Assembly (NCBI GenBank): GCA_946807835.1
Contig: OX327686.1
Span: 5,456,001-5,520,000, forward strand
Direction: 5' to 3'
Source: Ailanthus altissimus
Lineage: Eukaryota > Streptophyta > Magnoliopsida > Sapindales > Simaroubaceae
Length of the DNA stretch: 64,000 bases
In this document: in pieces, positions 12,233-23,339 of the stretch
How the letters are laid out: the number at the start of each line of letters is the position of its first letter
How positions within the stretch are numbered: position 1 is the stretch's first letter
Position numbers and translations under genes: made by a program
The notes under the pieces: generated by a model
Told to the model about the DNA's origin: nothing
The model's input: only the letters and a program-made list of their open reading frames with translations
The model's database searches: none

Positions 12233-12702
12233 TGAAACTTTATCAAGACAACACTTAAGATTTATAGAAAATAGGATTTAAGAAATCAGAATAACATGCA
12301 AACACAAGACAACCAAGATTTATAGTGGTTCAGCTACAAATAATAGCCTACATCTACTTGAGCTCAATAATGGAAGCTCTTTTTACACTAAATCAACGAA
12401 AGATTACAACCCTAATGCTAAGACACTCTCAAGACTTTATTACAGGACTTGAAACTTAGTGATTAGAGAATTACATCAAGAACCCTAACTTCTACACCCA
12501 GAGAAGAAAGGGAGAAAAGAAAGATCAGAGCCGTTCTAAAGAAAATCAAAAGACTTGAATGAATAACCATAGCAAAACAACACAAATATATACACACTTG
12601 AAACTACAACATTTTACATTAGGGTAAATTTCTCATAGTGAAATCTCTAAAATGCCTTCTTTTAAGCCCATCAAATTTACTTTGGGAACCATTCTTTCCA
12701 CA
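12233..12702 (-). repeat. Single copia LTR with adjacent PBS and PPT
   Basis: On the - strand the segment starts TGTGGAAAG and ends AAGTTTCA. It is preceded by the PPT-like AAGGTAGAATTT and followed after 3 bases by TGGTATCAAAGCC (12229-12216), a one-mismatch tRNA-iMet primer site. No second copy of this LTR was found in the window. End points are inferred from these signals. Confidence 0.6.
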
Positions 12703-12707
12703 AAATT

Positions 12708-13055
12708 CTACCTTGGCTTCCAAAGTAAATTATCTTGATTAGTATAGTTAAAGAACTCTCTTATGTCATAGCTCAATTTGTCCATCCTCACTTTTTTAAT
12801 ATTCAGCAAGCTTAGACATGAAGTAAACTTGCTTAAAGGTAAAACTGTGGTACCCATATTTGTTGGATTCTTTTCAATTGGAATTTTCTTTAATTTGATT
12901 TGATATTTGGAAATTTTATTTATGATAAAGTGGAATTTAACATTGATGTGATTGGTCCTCTCGTGAAAAGAAGGATTTCTAAGCAGATGTAAAGCACTTT
13001 GACTGTTAGAATGTGTTTTTATAGTGTTATTAAAAATTCCCAACTTCTTTAGCAT
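12708..13055 (-). pseudogene. Copia RNase H remnant
   Basis: The frame contains SNSQSALHLLRNPSFHERT, then IKFHFI-type sequence, matching the copia RNase H stretch 'D(N/S)QSAI.L..NPV.H.RTKHI.....F'. The conserved Asp of the usual D-N-Q-S-A motif is replaced by Ser, so catalysis is lost. It ends at the PPT just before the LTR. Confidence 0.8.
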
Positions 13056-14039
13056 CCCTTGTAACCAAATTCTTTCCGTAATAGCTTATGTCAAGGTAAT
13101 GTGTTCTGCTTCAGTACTTGAGAAAGCTACTATTGGCTGAACTTAGGATTTCTAACTTATACAATTCCTATAAAAGGTAAAGAAATAGGTTGTTGTGGAT
13201 TTTTTCCTGTCTCTATCACCTGCAAAAGTTAGAGTCTACAAATTCTACAAGCTCAATTTCATAGTTAGTTCCAATAAATATTAATCCATAATTCAATGAT
13301 TTACATATATTTCTAAGAAGCCATTTAATTCCTAACTAATGATCTTTACCTGGATTTGATATATATCAACTCAAAACACTAATAGAATGTGCTAAATCCG
13401 ACCTAGTGAAAATCATTGAATACATTATAAACCCTACAACACTAGAGTAAGGTACTAATGCCATTTCTTGTTTTTATTTTTCTATTGATGGACATTGTTT
13501 CCAAGAAAACTAGAAATGGATAGCTTGTGGAATTTTAACAGGTTTAGCATACAACATTCTAAATTTATGTAAGACTTTCTATAAATAATTTTTCTATGAT
13601 AGCAACAATTTATGCTAAGGTTTGTTTCTAATTATTTCCATACCTAATATTTTCTTAATTTGACCAAGATCTTTCATATCAAACTCAGTTTTAAGAAGTC
13701 CTTTCAGATTTATAATCTTCTATTTATTATAATTGATTAACGACATATCATCAACATATAAAAGAAAATAAATTTCATCTTTACTACCTAGACCTTTAAA
13801 GTAAAACAACTATTAAAACTACTTCTTTTAAAATCAATTTTAACTATAAAAGTATTAAATCTTTTATTCCATTGCCTAGGGTATTATTTTAGACCATATA
13901 ATGATTTCTTAAAAAGGTAAACAAAACTAGACTTATTTTTATCTTTAAAACCTGGAGGTTGTTTCATGTAAATGATTTCATCAAGTTTACTATGCAAGAA
14001 AGAAGTTTTTACATTTAATTATTCTAATTCCTAATCAAA

Positions 14040-14282
14040 TCATGAAACTAAGGATAAAACCAATTTAATTGTAGTATATTTCACTACAGGGGAGAATACT
14101 TCATTATAGTAAATTCCCTCTTTTTGAGAAAAACCCATAGCTACTAATCTTGTTTTAAATTTAACTGGTTCATTTGGTGTAATCCCTTCTTTTAATTTAT
14201 ATATCCACTTACAGTCTACATGTTGTTGGTTTAGGGGCTTAGAAACTAAAATCCAAATCTTATTAGTTTCTAGAGACTTCAT
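14040..14282 (-). pseudogene. Copia reverse transcriptase N-terminal remnant
   Basis: The 80-codon frame reads from [20 protein letters not shown] through KWIYKLKEG and [15 protein letters not shown] to [19 protein letters not shown], an unmistakable RVT_2 N-terminal half (W.LV..P, KW..K.K...G, K.RLVA.G..Q..G.DY.E.F.PV.K..T). The Asp-Tyr of the usual 'G.DY.E' is altered to YYN. The rest of the RT down to 13060 is interrupted by stops. Confidence 0.85.
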
Positions 14283-14699
14283 TTCATCACATATAGTAGT
14301 ATACCACTATTTTCAGTATCTATCTATTGTTAATTGCTTCTTTATAAGTGACAGGTTCTAATTCTTGAATATTTAATACAGATGTGAGAGCAAATGCAAT
14401 AAGTTCATAAGGATCATACTTTGAAAGAAATCTTACCTGCTTTCTTTCTTTTTCTCTAACAAGTTGATAATCTTAAAGTGATGGTTCCGGTTCTGTCTTA
14501 GCTTACTAATTAGGTTATCTTTGCTCATCATTAATTTTAGAATCACTTTATTAGTTTTCAGTATTGATCGGTTGCTCATTTGAGGATTCCTCCTCAAAAT
14601 GTGTTATATCAATAATAGAAGTTGACAATTGTTGCTTGTCTGTTCTGTTATCACCTATACTTTTTGAATTAACTTATCAAATAAGGCATGTTAGCTTCA

Positions 14700-14900
14700 T
14701 TAAATACAACATCCCTACTGGTTATACTTTTTACACTTAGATAGTCTCATAATCAAATTCTATAGCCTTTTACCCTTTCAGGACAAAAAAAAAATACACA
14801 TTTACTAGCCATAGGTTCCAATTTATCCATAAAAATCATTACACTTGACAAAACATGAAAATTGAAAAGGCATGGACAAGTGGTAATAAGAATGAAGAAA
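14700..14900 (-). pseudogene. Copia integrase C-terminal remnant
   Basis: The - strand frames contain FFCPERVKGYRI and TSRDVVFNEANMPYL, the usual copia integrase C-terminal signature (GYR.. followed by SRDV.F.E). The catalytic core that should precede it is absent; the opposite end of the permuted element at 10860 stops just before the core. Confidence 0.65.
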
Positions 14901-14953
14901 AGAAACATCTCTTAAAAAAGTCTATTATATGATCCTTTACTATGCGGGGATAT

Positions 14954-15164
14954 ATGTTGGGGCTTAAAATCTAGTTGGTCCTATGATAGTTTTTACTTGT
15001 CTATTAAGGTGACACACAAAAAAAGTACTAAAAAACAATACAGAGGATCGCTGCTCTAAGCCCATATTTCTCATCTTAGGTCCACATAAAAAAGGCAGGA
15101 TCTTAACTTGTTCAGATGGCAAGATAAATGGATAGGCACAACACAAAGACATCCCAATGGCTAT
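14954..15164 (+). other. Left flank of the nested cluster, possible LTR start
   Basis: The segment begins TGTTGGGGCTTAAAATC and ends at the target duplication GCTAT of the copia element. Across the insertion it would read on into 29905 onward, where a TATA box lies about 45 bp inside. Together they could be the U3 of an older LTR. No partner LTR was found. Confidence 0.25.
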
Positions 15165-15936
15165 TATTGGGGTTTTTAGTATGCACTCTAACACTACTAT
15201 GTTGGTAGTTTAGCACCCTAAAACCTTAAATGTATCCATAAGATTTTGCTCACTAGTAAAACAAGAATAAAAAGGTCACACAAAGCAAAATAGAGATAAC
15301 AATCACATACAAAGCACAAGAAATTTATGTGGTTCAGCAATAAATGCTTACGTCTGCTGTGGATTATAGGATCCTAATTTCTTTTAATATTCAGTTTATA
15401 AAGAACTCTCAGATCACAAAGATCTCAAGATCACTAAGATTTCTTACAAGAGATTACCAAGAAATATAATAATAGACGAGCTATCCAAAGGGTTTATCAA
15501 TGCTCTTTTGTGCATTCAGCACTCCTATAATAGCACACTCTCTCTCGTGCACTCAGTGCCCTAGTGCTCTACAAGCTCTGTATTCTTTTTCATATTGATG
15601 CATGTAGATGCACAATTAATCTAATGGGTTTACAAGGGTTTATATAGAATCCAAAACATTCTTAAAAACTTTATTTCTTGTTAGAATAAGAGTTTACATG
15701 TATAGGGCATCCAAAACTGACTTAAACAAATCAAGTCAACTTAAAAATAAACTTTCCCAAAAGTTGGTGCTGTGTTATTAAGACTTAGAAAAAGGGCCCC
15801 TCTTGTACTTTCGTGTCCCTTATAACTTTCATCCCATTCTTGTACATCCAATGGGTACTCGATCTCGTATTGACTCTTCATTGGTCTTAAACTCAAAATA
15901 TTTTTTAAACTCAATTTTGAATTACCAATTCCAACA
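15165..15936 (-). repeat. Copia LTR (3' LTR of the outer element)
   Basis: Plus-strand ends are TATTGGGGTTTTTAG and AATTCCAACA; the partner at 29203 begins TGTTGGTGTTTTTAG, so the first dinucleotide has mutated from TG to TA. A TATATAA-type box lies near 15640. Confidence 0.75.
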
Positions 15937-16062
15937 AACCATTCCTTAATTGAAAATCTTTTAAACAGATTTTCAGGACCTATCTATTCCTCAACCAACG
16001 CTCAATTACTTTAGCATTGATTTAGTTAAGTCTTTTCGTCGACTTAACTCTACTAAGGCTCG

Positions 16063-17433
16063 TGATGTGTGATATAATAGCCTAGCACAAGCACATACTA
16101 TTGTATCAAGTATTATAGGGTTTAAGTCTAGATTATCATTCCCACAGAGACTATTGAACCTATTTCCTTAAATCAATTACTAAAATTACTTTACTTTTAT
16201 CTAGAAAATTCTAAAGATGGGTTTTACCTAATTTCACCTACTGTTATCAATTAAATCTAATTTAATATTAAAAGCAATCAAAAATTGAATTCACTTAATG
16301 AGAAGCAATCTAGGGTTTTGACTTATCCTTTAGTATTTCATTGAATTCATTAATCCCTTAGTTACTTCATTAATACCAATTGATTGGCTAGATACTAACT
16401 TCATTATAAGCATCTGTCGATGATTGAATAGCTATATCACACCATAACAATGACCTATATGTCTATGGTAATTTGAGTAAGATGTAATTCATTAAGAACA
16501 AGTCTAAATCAAACTATACATACTATCTAGGTATATGTCTATTCTATATGGAACTCATAATTGTTACCTTATAATCATACATCAAACTATCCTAGGCTAA
16601 ACACATGAATTCCTCTTTCAAGTTTATCATGGTTTCTCAAACATTTAAGATATTGATAAAGTATCATGAAAGCATTAAACATAAGATAGAATGAATAAAT
16701 TATGCTGTATTAAGTTTATAACTAAGAGTTTATGATAGCTACATACTAGATTCAAAATGTCTAACCTTAGATCAAAAGCGTTTAGCTCATGATTAACCCA
16801 AGAGTATCAAAATAAGAATTAAAAAATATCATGAATAAGATCATCTAATTAAAAGAAGAAAGATAATAACAAAAGTGATGCCCTGGGTTGCCCTTATTTC
16901 TCTTGACTTGACGTTCTTCAATTCTTCAATAATTGCTTTGATCTTTTGATTTAAATGTGAATCCATTTGCTTTAGATTTATCGCTAAAATAGTGTATCTT
17001 TTGGCTATGAAAAGTATATTTTTATTTGTGTTTTAAAACCCTAGGGTCGAGGGCCTTCGAATCTTTCTTAAAATAAGACTAAAAAAGAGGGTTTTTTTTC
17101 ACTTATCACGTGAGTGCCGCAGTGTTGGGGGCTTGAAATTTCAATTTTGCTCTTTTTTGATTGGGTGCTGAGGCACCTAAGTGTTTGCCTTGGGCGCTAT
17201 AGCTCCCAGCCTTAGGCGCCACAGCGCCTAAGCCTGGGTTGGGTAGCTTGTGTATTTTGAGCGTATCTTGCTCGTTTTTCATCCAATTTGCCTTCTGTTT
17301 GTTCCTATTCATCACGTTTTTCCTTGTACACCTATTTAATATAAAAATATGAATAAATAGCAAAATATTCATAATTTAGAGCAAAATACTCAAGTCGGGT
17401 ACTAAATATACTATTATAATTATGCCCTTATCA
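16063..17433 (-). mobile_element. Solo LTR, 1371 bp, of a Ty3-like element
   Basis: Plus-strand ends are TGATGTGTG and CCCTTATCA, flanked by a perfect 5-bp target duplication GCTCG (16058-16062 and 17434-17438). On the - strand it starts TGATAAGGGCATAAT, a common start for Athila/Tat-type LTRs. No internal coding region. It contains a GC-rich palindrome CTTAGGCGC / GCGCCTAAG (17211-17232). Confidence 0.85.
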
Positions 17434-17727
17434 GCTCGTGACTTTAGTCTCCAAAGTTATAAATGCATCTCGTGTTAGGTAGGTTTTGTATTATGAACTC
17501 TAGTGTCACTCTTGACACCATCTTAATACTTCAGTAGCTGAACTAATCCTACTAATAATACATTTTTCATACATTCTCTTTCGACTCTTATTACTACTGT
17601 GAGTTAATCTTTAATGCTACTATTTGTTCTGCATCCCTTTAATAATCTATGTTAGGACACTCGCAATATTCTCATCAAGCATATAGCCATCACTATGCTT
17701 CTTACCCATCATTATTACTATGGACCC

Positions 17728-20217
17728 TGTTTACGTTCAAAATGTAATGCGGCTATCGCAGTATAGATTGAGGTGTCGATCCCACGAGGAAGCTTTTAGC
17801 AAAATAAGTTGGTGAAGTAAAATATTAAAGCAGTAGTAAAGGAGAAAATTAATTAATTGGTTTAAGTGGATGAGATAGAATTGTCTATGAATTGAGAAAA
17901 ATATCTTATAATGATGCAAGTAAAGCTTCAAGAATCATAATTATGATTTATAAATCTACTATACACTTTGATTCAATGTTTATAACTCAATTGAAAGTTT
18001 CACATCCCAAACAATTAATCAGAAAATATATAAAATATAGCACATTTGATAACACATATATTTGATATAACTCAACTCTTTGCAAAATTAACACAAATCA
18101 TGTTCATTTATACAAGTTATCTAAGATCAATAATATATCATTTTAACAATATTGCAGTAAAAGATTAACTTTGTTGAAAATTGGTGATTCAACAATCTTG
18201 TATGGGTAAGAATTGAGATGAATACCAATAGCAGAGTCATTATGAAGTCAAGTACGCATTGGGTATACAAGGGAGGAGAAAAACGGAAAGAAAAAAGAAT
18301 GAGTACTGTTAATGCGGTAAACTGTTCACGGCGAGCACTGTTATGGCGGCGGTGGATACTGTTCACGGCAGTTACTATTTATGCGGCAACTTTAGGATAT
18401 TTCCTGTTTTGGCTCAATTGACTTCTTTAAGTGAGATTAGAACTCCTACAAGTAAGGACTCTTATTCCAAATTGGTTTAGAGTTTTTAAGGGTGTTTTAT
18501 TCACTATATAAACTATTCTAAACATATGGTTCAGATCAAGCATCTAAGGTTTCAAGATGTAACTATAAAAGAGAATAGAGGAGTTAGGTAGGCATTAAGT
18601 GTGTGGTGCACTAGGGTGTAACCTTTGAGGAGTGTTTTCTTTAGGTTCTTAAGTGAATAAAAGAAACACCATTGATCCTTTCGGCTTAGATGCTCGGGCT
18701 ATTCTTGTGTTCCTAGTAAAAATCTCTTATGATGAGATACTAAGAGGTCTTAGGGAGTTATGGTGATCAATGGTAGATACTTAGAGGTCTTTATGGGAGA
18801 TACTAAGGGGTCTTGTAGGATTATTGATGATGTAAGAAGATACTTAGTGATCTATATCAATAATAAGAAGCTGGATCATGGATCCTCCGTGGACGTAGGC
18901 AATTTTGGGCCGAACCACGTATATCTTGCGTCTTGTTGATTGGTTAGTTTTTTTTATCTTTATTGGTGTGTTAATCTTATGTGTTCTTACTTATGGTGTG
19001 AGTTATAGTTTTTCGCTGAGCATAAAATAAAAGGGGTATTAAGGTTGTGGCTTAGTTGATGCCATAGGAGTTTCAAATTGAAGTATATGGCTTAATATCC
19101 GCAACAAACTTAAATATCAAATAATTATTGTCTTTACATGTTATCCAAGATTGACTATATATCGATTGATAATATTGCAGTAAAAGATTAACGTGTAAAA
19201 CAATGTAACCAATAAAAATATAATTCAACAAGATCACATAAAGAAAGCATGACTGAAAATATATGAAATATGAGAATTATAACCTCTGGATTATAGAAGA
19301 TAAAATAGATAAGAGTTTAGGCACAACCAAACTTACAAACATTTGTAGCTCTTGATAAAGAAACAAAGTATATAAGTAGTTTATTAAACATAAAAGTTTA
19401 TCTCTTAGCCTTGACAAAGACTCTAACCTAGATTACATTGCATGTTAATGAGAAGAAAATAAGAGAGAATTATCTAATGTTGAAAACTTCCTAAGAGTGT
19501 CCTTATATAGGCAATGAATGAAAATATGTTAAGTGTGACTTCAATAATTTAGGCCAACCACTTGTTTACCCACTTGCAGCACCTTTTGATAATGTAAATG
19601 ATCGATGTAACCCTTTTAACCGACATAAAAGTTGTAGCATCTTGTCTCTTCTTTTCATAAGCACCAGGTTCATACAAATTGGATAAATATCTAATGAGAT
19701 ATGGGCAAAATACCAAAGATATGTCAGATTTTGGCCAACAATCCTTTTATCCACTTGCAATATAATTTGGTCCATGATAACGGCTGATGTAGACTTTACC
19801 ATCAACATAAGAGTTGTTGATAATTGAGTCAGTATTTAATAGCTTCAAGAATTATACCAATTGGGTATGTATTTTATGAAATACGGTTCAATGTGAGGTG
19901 GGTCAAGCTGAGCGAAAGTTGTAATCTAATTCTGTTGTATCCCAATTTTGGCCCATAAAATATTGGATTTGGCTTTTCAACTGTTCTTCAAGTTTGTGTA
20001 AGATTAAGTCATATTAGTCTAGGTTCAAGAATTTATTCATTTCAATTTCTACATTGAGAGTTACGTCTATTTTACCTAAACATGTGCAAATAGCATTCGT
20101 TAATGACAATTTAAGGAGAACACTTTATTTCAAGCTAAAAATACAAAAATGATAAAATTAGTGACATTAAATGGTGACTGAATCTCTTAATAAATATTCT
20201 TTTTCATGTGCTCATCA
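17728..20217 (-). repeat. 3' LTR of the Athila-like element, interrupted
   Basis: Plus-strand ends TGTTTACGTTC and GTGCTCATCA. It matches 27435-28901 throughout, apart from the 935-bp solo LTR at 18172-19106 and an extra diverged copy of about 80 bp just after it (about 19112-19192, repeating GATAATATTGCAGTAAAAG). Without these it would be close to the 1467 bp of its partner. Confidence 0.9.
18172..19106 (-). mobile_element. Copia solo LTR, 935 bp, inside the Athila-like LTR
   Basis: Ends are TGTTGAAAATTGG and CCGCAACA (TGTTG...CAACA), with a perfect target duplication AACTT (18167-18171, 19107-19111). It contains a TATA region (ACTATATAAACT near 18501), a GTGAATAAAAG polyadenylation-like stretch and the GTGGACGTAGGC...GAACCACGTA segment typical of plant copia LTR 3' parts, all reading on the + strand. 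The strand of the LTR is therefore probably +, opposite to the host element. The U3 has an unusual cluster of ACTGTTCACGGC-type words (18320-18385). Confidence 0.88.
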
Positions 20218-21591
20218 CAGCTCCCAACCAGTTTATTACTAATCTCTAGCAATTCAAGCGTAAATAGAATATGCAAAACTATATAAGCATTTCAAACAAA
20301 AAGTCAGTTCAAGATCACTATTGCTATTATAGTTTTTTCAATTATAACTTAAAATTTTTTTGTGTGTGTGTGAACTAAGTCGTAACCATCTTATCACAAA
20401 CCATAACAGATATAGCCTTGAGAATTTCTCCAAGTAAAAGCTTCAACTCCATATCCTTACAAGTGTATGACTGTTTAAAATGTTAGGATTTCTCTCATGG
20501 AGTTAAAAAACAGTTAAGTACACTAGAAAAAGTAAATTTTAAGGACAGACATATAAACTAACATGATCCAAAGATAGAAAAATTAATCATTTTAGAAATC
20601 AATCATTCTTGACATGCACCAGCTTTAGGACTTCAATTGTCTTATGAAAATAATACAAATATAGCTTGGTGAGAAACTGTCTTACAAAATATTTGTCTTT
20701 TAAAATTTGAATGAAGACTTTATTAAACTAAATTGATTCTTCTTATTTTTATTTTTATTTTTATTCCTTTTCTTTTATTATTTTTTTAAGAATACTAGAA
20801 AGCATTACAAAAGTTTCTCACCAAAATATATTATACACAAATGCAACCAACTTATTCCTTAATTTAAATAATATCAATCTAAACAAAAATTAACCAATAC
20901 AAAAGATCAATAAAGATTCGTAAGCTGTTTTCTCAACCTTTCCACTTACTCATAAAAGATATGTGAGATTAAAAAAATATATACTTAAACATGAAAATTC
21001 TCTTGACTATATAAATTGAATCATTCATCTTACCACAAGGCTTAACATTGTGTTCAAAAATATTTTAGAAGTTATTCTTTAGTAACCTAAATAGGAACTG
21101 TGACTCAACCTAAATAATTTTGAAATCATACATAGGTAAAAAAGCAAATTCTTTTATACAAGAATTACCAAGACTACAAGCAAAACAACAATGCATGAAA
21201 TATAAAACAAAATAACAACAAGTTAGTTAAAATGCGTTTCAAAATTAAAAATAAAACTCCTTACTCTGCCATTCTAATTTGACCTAAAACGCGTCTCAAG
21301 AGTTCAAGAATGAACTTTTTACTCTGCCATTTTAATTAAATGTCGGACCCCATTATTTATTATTTATTTATTTTATTTTATTTATTTTTTGGAATGCAAA
21401 ATATAACTTATGTCTACTATCCTTCCCCCAAACCAAATGAAACATTGTTCTCAATTTTTAAATAGAAAGAGATAAAATATAGGAGACATTACCTGAAATG
21501 TCAGTTATTCGAAAGAAACAAACCTGAGAGACACTTAAGCAAATATAAACTAAAATGATGATGCTAATAAATAAATAAAACAAAGAAAAAT
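20218..21591 (-). other. Non-coding 3' region of the Athila-like element
   Basis: AT-rich sequence between the LOG-like pseudogene and the 3' LTR, with no open frame of interest. The purine-rich GGTTGGGAGCTG just before the LTR on the - strand is the probable polypurine tract (20218-20229). Confidence 0.55.
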
Positions 21592-22238
21592 TTACAAACG
21601 AAGTGTCAGATCCAATTTTCGCTCGTTAAGGCCCACTGACCAATCGATCTAAGTTATTGCTGGGTCAGGTGCATAGGTAACTGCCTGTAATTTGTCAATC
21701 AATTCATTCGCATTGGTGGCAGAAACAAGGATCTGTCGCGTCGAATGTGAAATAAAATTCTGTTCCACAGCTTGATCAAGAAAACAGAGTAAGTAATTAA
21801 AATAGTTATTAACATTCAATAAACCTATGAGTTTCGGTGGATATTCAACTGGGTCCAAGAGGCAATTTGAAAAATTTCTTCCAAGGTACAAAAACCACCT
21901 GATAATGCAATAAAAGCATATGCATAGTAAAATATTCTAGCTATACGTTTATGCATGAATGAGACTCGTAATTCTTCCCCTATTGTTTCCTCAGTCAAGT
22001 TTCTCACGGCTAAAGCTATAGGAATAATACCTAAAACTTGACTTCCTCCTAAATGTGCAACTGTTGTCACATACCCCATTAACCTAAGGCTACCCCCTTT
22101 ATAAATCAAATGGATTTTTCTTGTAGCTAATGCTTTTCTTAGATTGTTTGTTGCATCTACAAACACTTTATTTTTCCCAGGACTAGATCCATAAAATACA
22201 CATATATTTCAAAATTGTTGAACTGAGGTTTCTTCCAT
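21592..22238 (-). pseudogene. Intronless LONELY GUY (LOG)-like pseudogene inside a retrotransposon
   Basis: LOG enzymes are cytosolic cytokinin riboside 5'-monophosphate phosphoribohydrolases that release active cytokinin bases. The copy starts at ATG 22238 (MEETSVQQF), has a TGA at codon 10, then NICVFYGSSPGKN, the LOG nucleotide-binding start. Recognisable blocks follow in order: LIYKGGSLRLMG (normally YGGG), GIIPIAL, MHKRIA, AFIALSGGFCTLEE (normally PGG.GT..E, so Pro to Ser and Gly to Cys while the Glu remains) and SWTQLNIH. A one-base frameshift near 21838 precedes KLIGLLNVNNYFNYLL, SHSTRQILVSA and the C-terminus. A TAG at 21649 is followed in frame by a plausible tail ending in RKLDLTLRL and TAA at 21592. 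Plant LOG genes normally have several introns; this copy has none. It shares the strand of the host element and lies between its integrase and 3' LTR. Confidence 0.88.
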
Positions 22239-22519
22239 ATCTACACTCACCTTTATCTCAATATATAAAAATGAAGAAAAAGAGGTACTGTATTTATAGA
22301 GTACCAAATGATAACAACGATTTTGGTAACCTGATAATTTGTTAGAAGAGAATTAAAAATAAAACATAAAAATTTAAACATAATGACCCACATGCGTTTA
22401 TTTAACCAAAAGATTTGAATTTAAGGCATATACATGAGTAGCTCTACTATTTATAAAATAAAATTAAAAAAAGTTTGAATTTAAAACACATGTATTTACA
22501 GGTAGTTATGATTGTGGCT

Positions 22520-23113
22520 CACATTTTCCTCTAGTTTTATGTCCAGTAACGGATTAAACGCCCTCTATGAGTCGGGGATAGGCTTCCCATTCAATATTTT
22601 TATAAATTGGCAAATAAGGTCTTTTAGAGTCAGATTCCGGAGACTATACCATTGATGTTCATTTTTGAATTTATTTCATAAATCGAGAAGTTCACGTTGC
22701 ACGAGCCCACAGGGATGCGTCTTAAGAGTTAATAGGATATCATTCAAAGACTCCTTACTTAGTCCATCCTTAATAAACTGAATTTTGTCTTCTCGATTTC
22801 TAGATGCAAATCCTAAAGAATGACAACTCCGGTTACAATTTCATTGTGCACATTTATGATAGACATGTAACCTCTTTACTTGTTGCCTTTTGGCATAAGA
22901 GCTTCTTCCAAGACCAAGCATAAAAGAAATGAAATCATTTGCAGACTCACTAGATAATCGAACATTGGCTTCGATTAACCAACGAATATCCACATGTATA
23001 TTACTCAACATCAATAGCCTTAGTCTTTTACACCGTGCTTTGTAAATCTTAAGCAGAGCATTTTGAGGTAATGAAGAAAATCGTTTTTTAAGGTTGACAA
23101 GAATACGATTCAT
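22520..23113 (-). pseudogene. Unrecognised broken reading frame of about 200 codons in the retrotransposon
   Basis: From ATG 23113 a 90-codon frame (MNRILVNLKKRFSSLPQNAL...) runs to a TGA at 22841-22843 and then stays readable in the same frame for about 110 codons, broken only by another TGA and a TAG. Two of these stops could come from single-base changes of CGA. The composition is that of a soluble protein with leucine and lysine/arginine, including IHVDIRWLIEANVRLSSESA and HPCGLVQRELLDL. I do not recognise the family. It lies after integrase, where Athila elements can carry an env-like frame, and before the LOG copy; it could be an element gene or a second captured host gene. Confidence 0.5.
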
Positions 23114-23339
23114 TTTGAAAGAAAGAAAAGAGATGAATGCACAGTTTGAGGAACAATTTTTAGGGAACTGAGAAATCGACTTTAATAGTCACGGAGTACC
23201 GTATCCGCCACTTGACCGAGAAATAAAATTACATTGAAGAAAAAAAAGGAAAAGAAGAAAATAAAGTAAAATAAAATATGAAAAAAATAAAAGCAAAAAT
23301 AAAGAGTCAAAAGATAAAAAATAGACAAAATATAAAATA

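Larger units (their letters stand above)
10860..14950 (-). mobile_element. Degenerate Ty1/copia retrotransposon in permuted order
   Basis: Read on the - strand from 14950 downward the order is integrase C-terminus (about 14900-14700), reverse transcriptase (14282-14040), RNase H (13055-12708), one LTR (12702-12233), tRNA-iMet primer site (12229-12216), gag (about 12060-11470), protease (11454-11113) and GAG-pre-integrase (to about 10860). A normal copia element reads LTR-gag-PR-INT-RT-RH-LTR, so this is circularly permuted with the break inside the integrase, or two truncated tandem copies sharing one LTR. All frames carry stops or shifts. Confidence 0.7.

Noticed and set aside
17106..17372. 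88-codon frame with GAVAPKAGSYSAQGKHLGASA
   Set aside because: It lies entirely inside a solo LTR and is the translation of its GC-rich island.
19566..19808. Matching 80-codon frames at 19566-19808 and 28250-28492
   Set aside because: The match is because both lie in the two LTRs of the same element; not an independent conserved gene.
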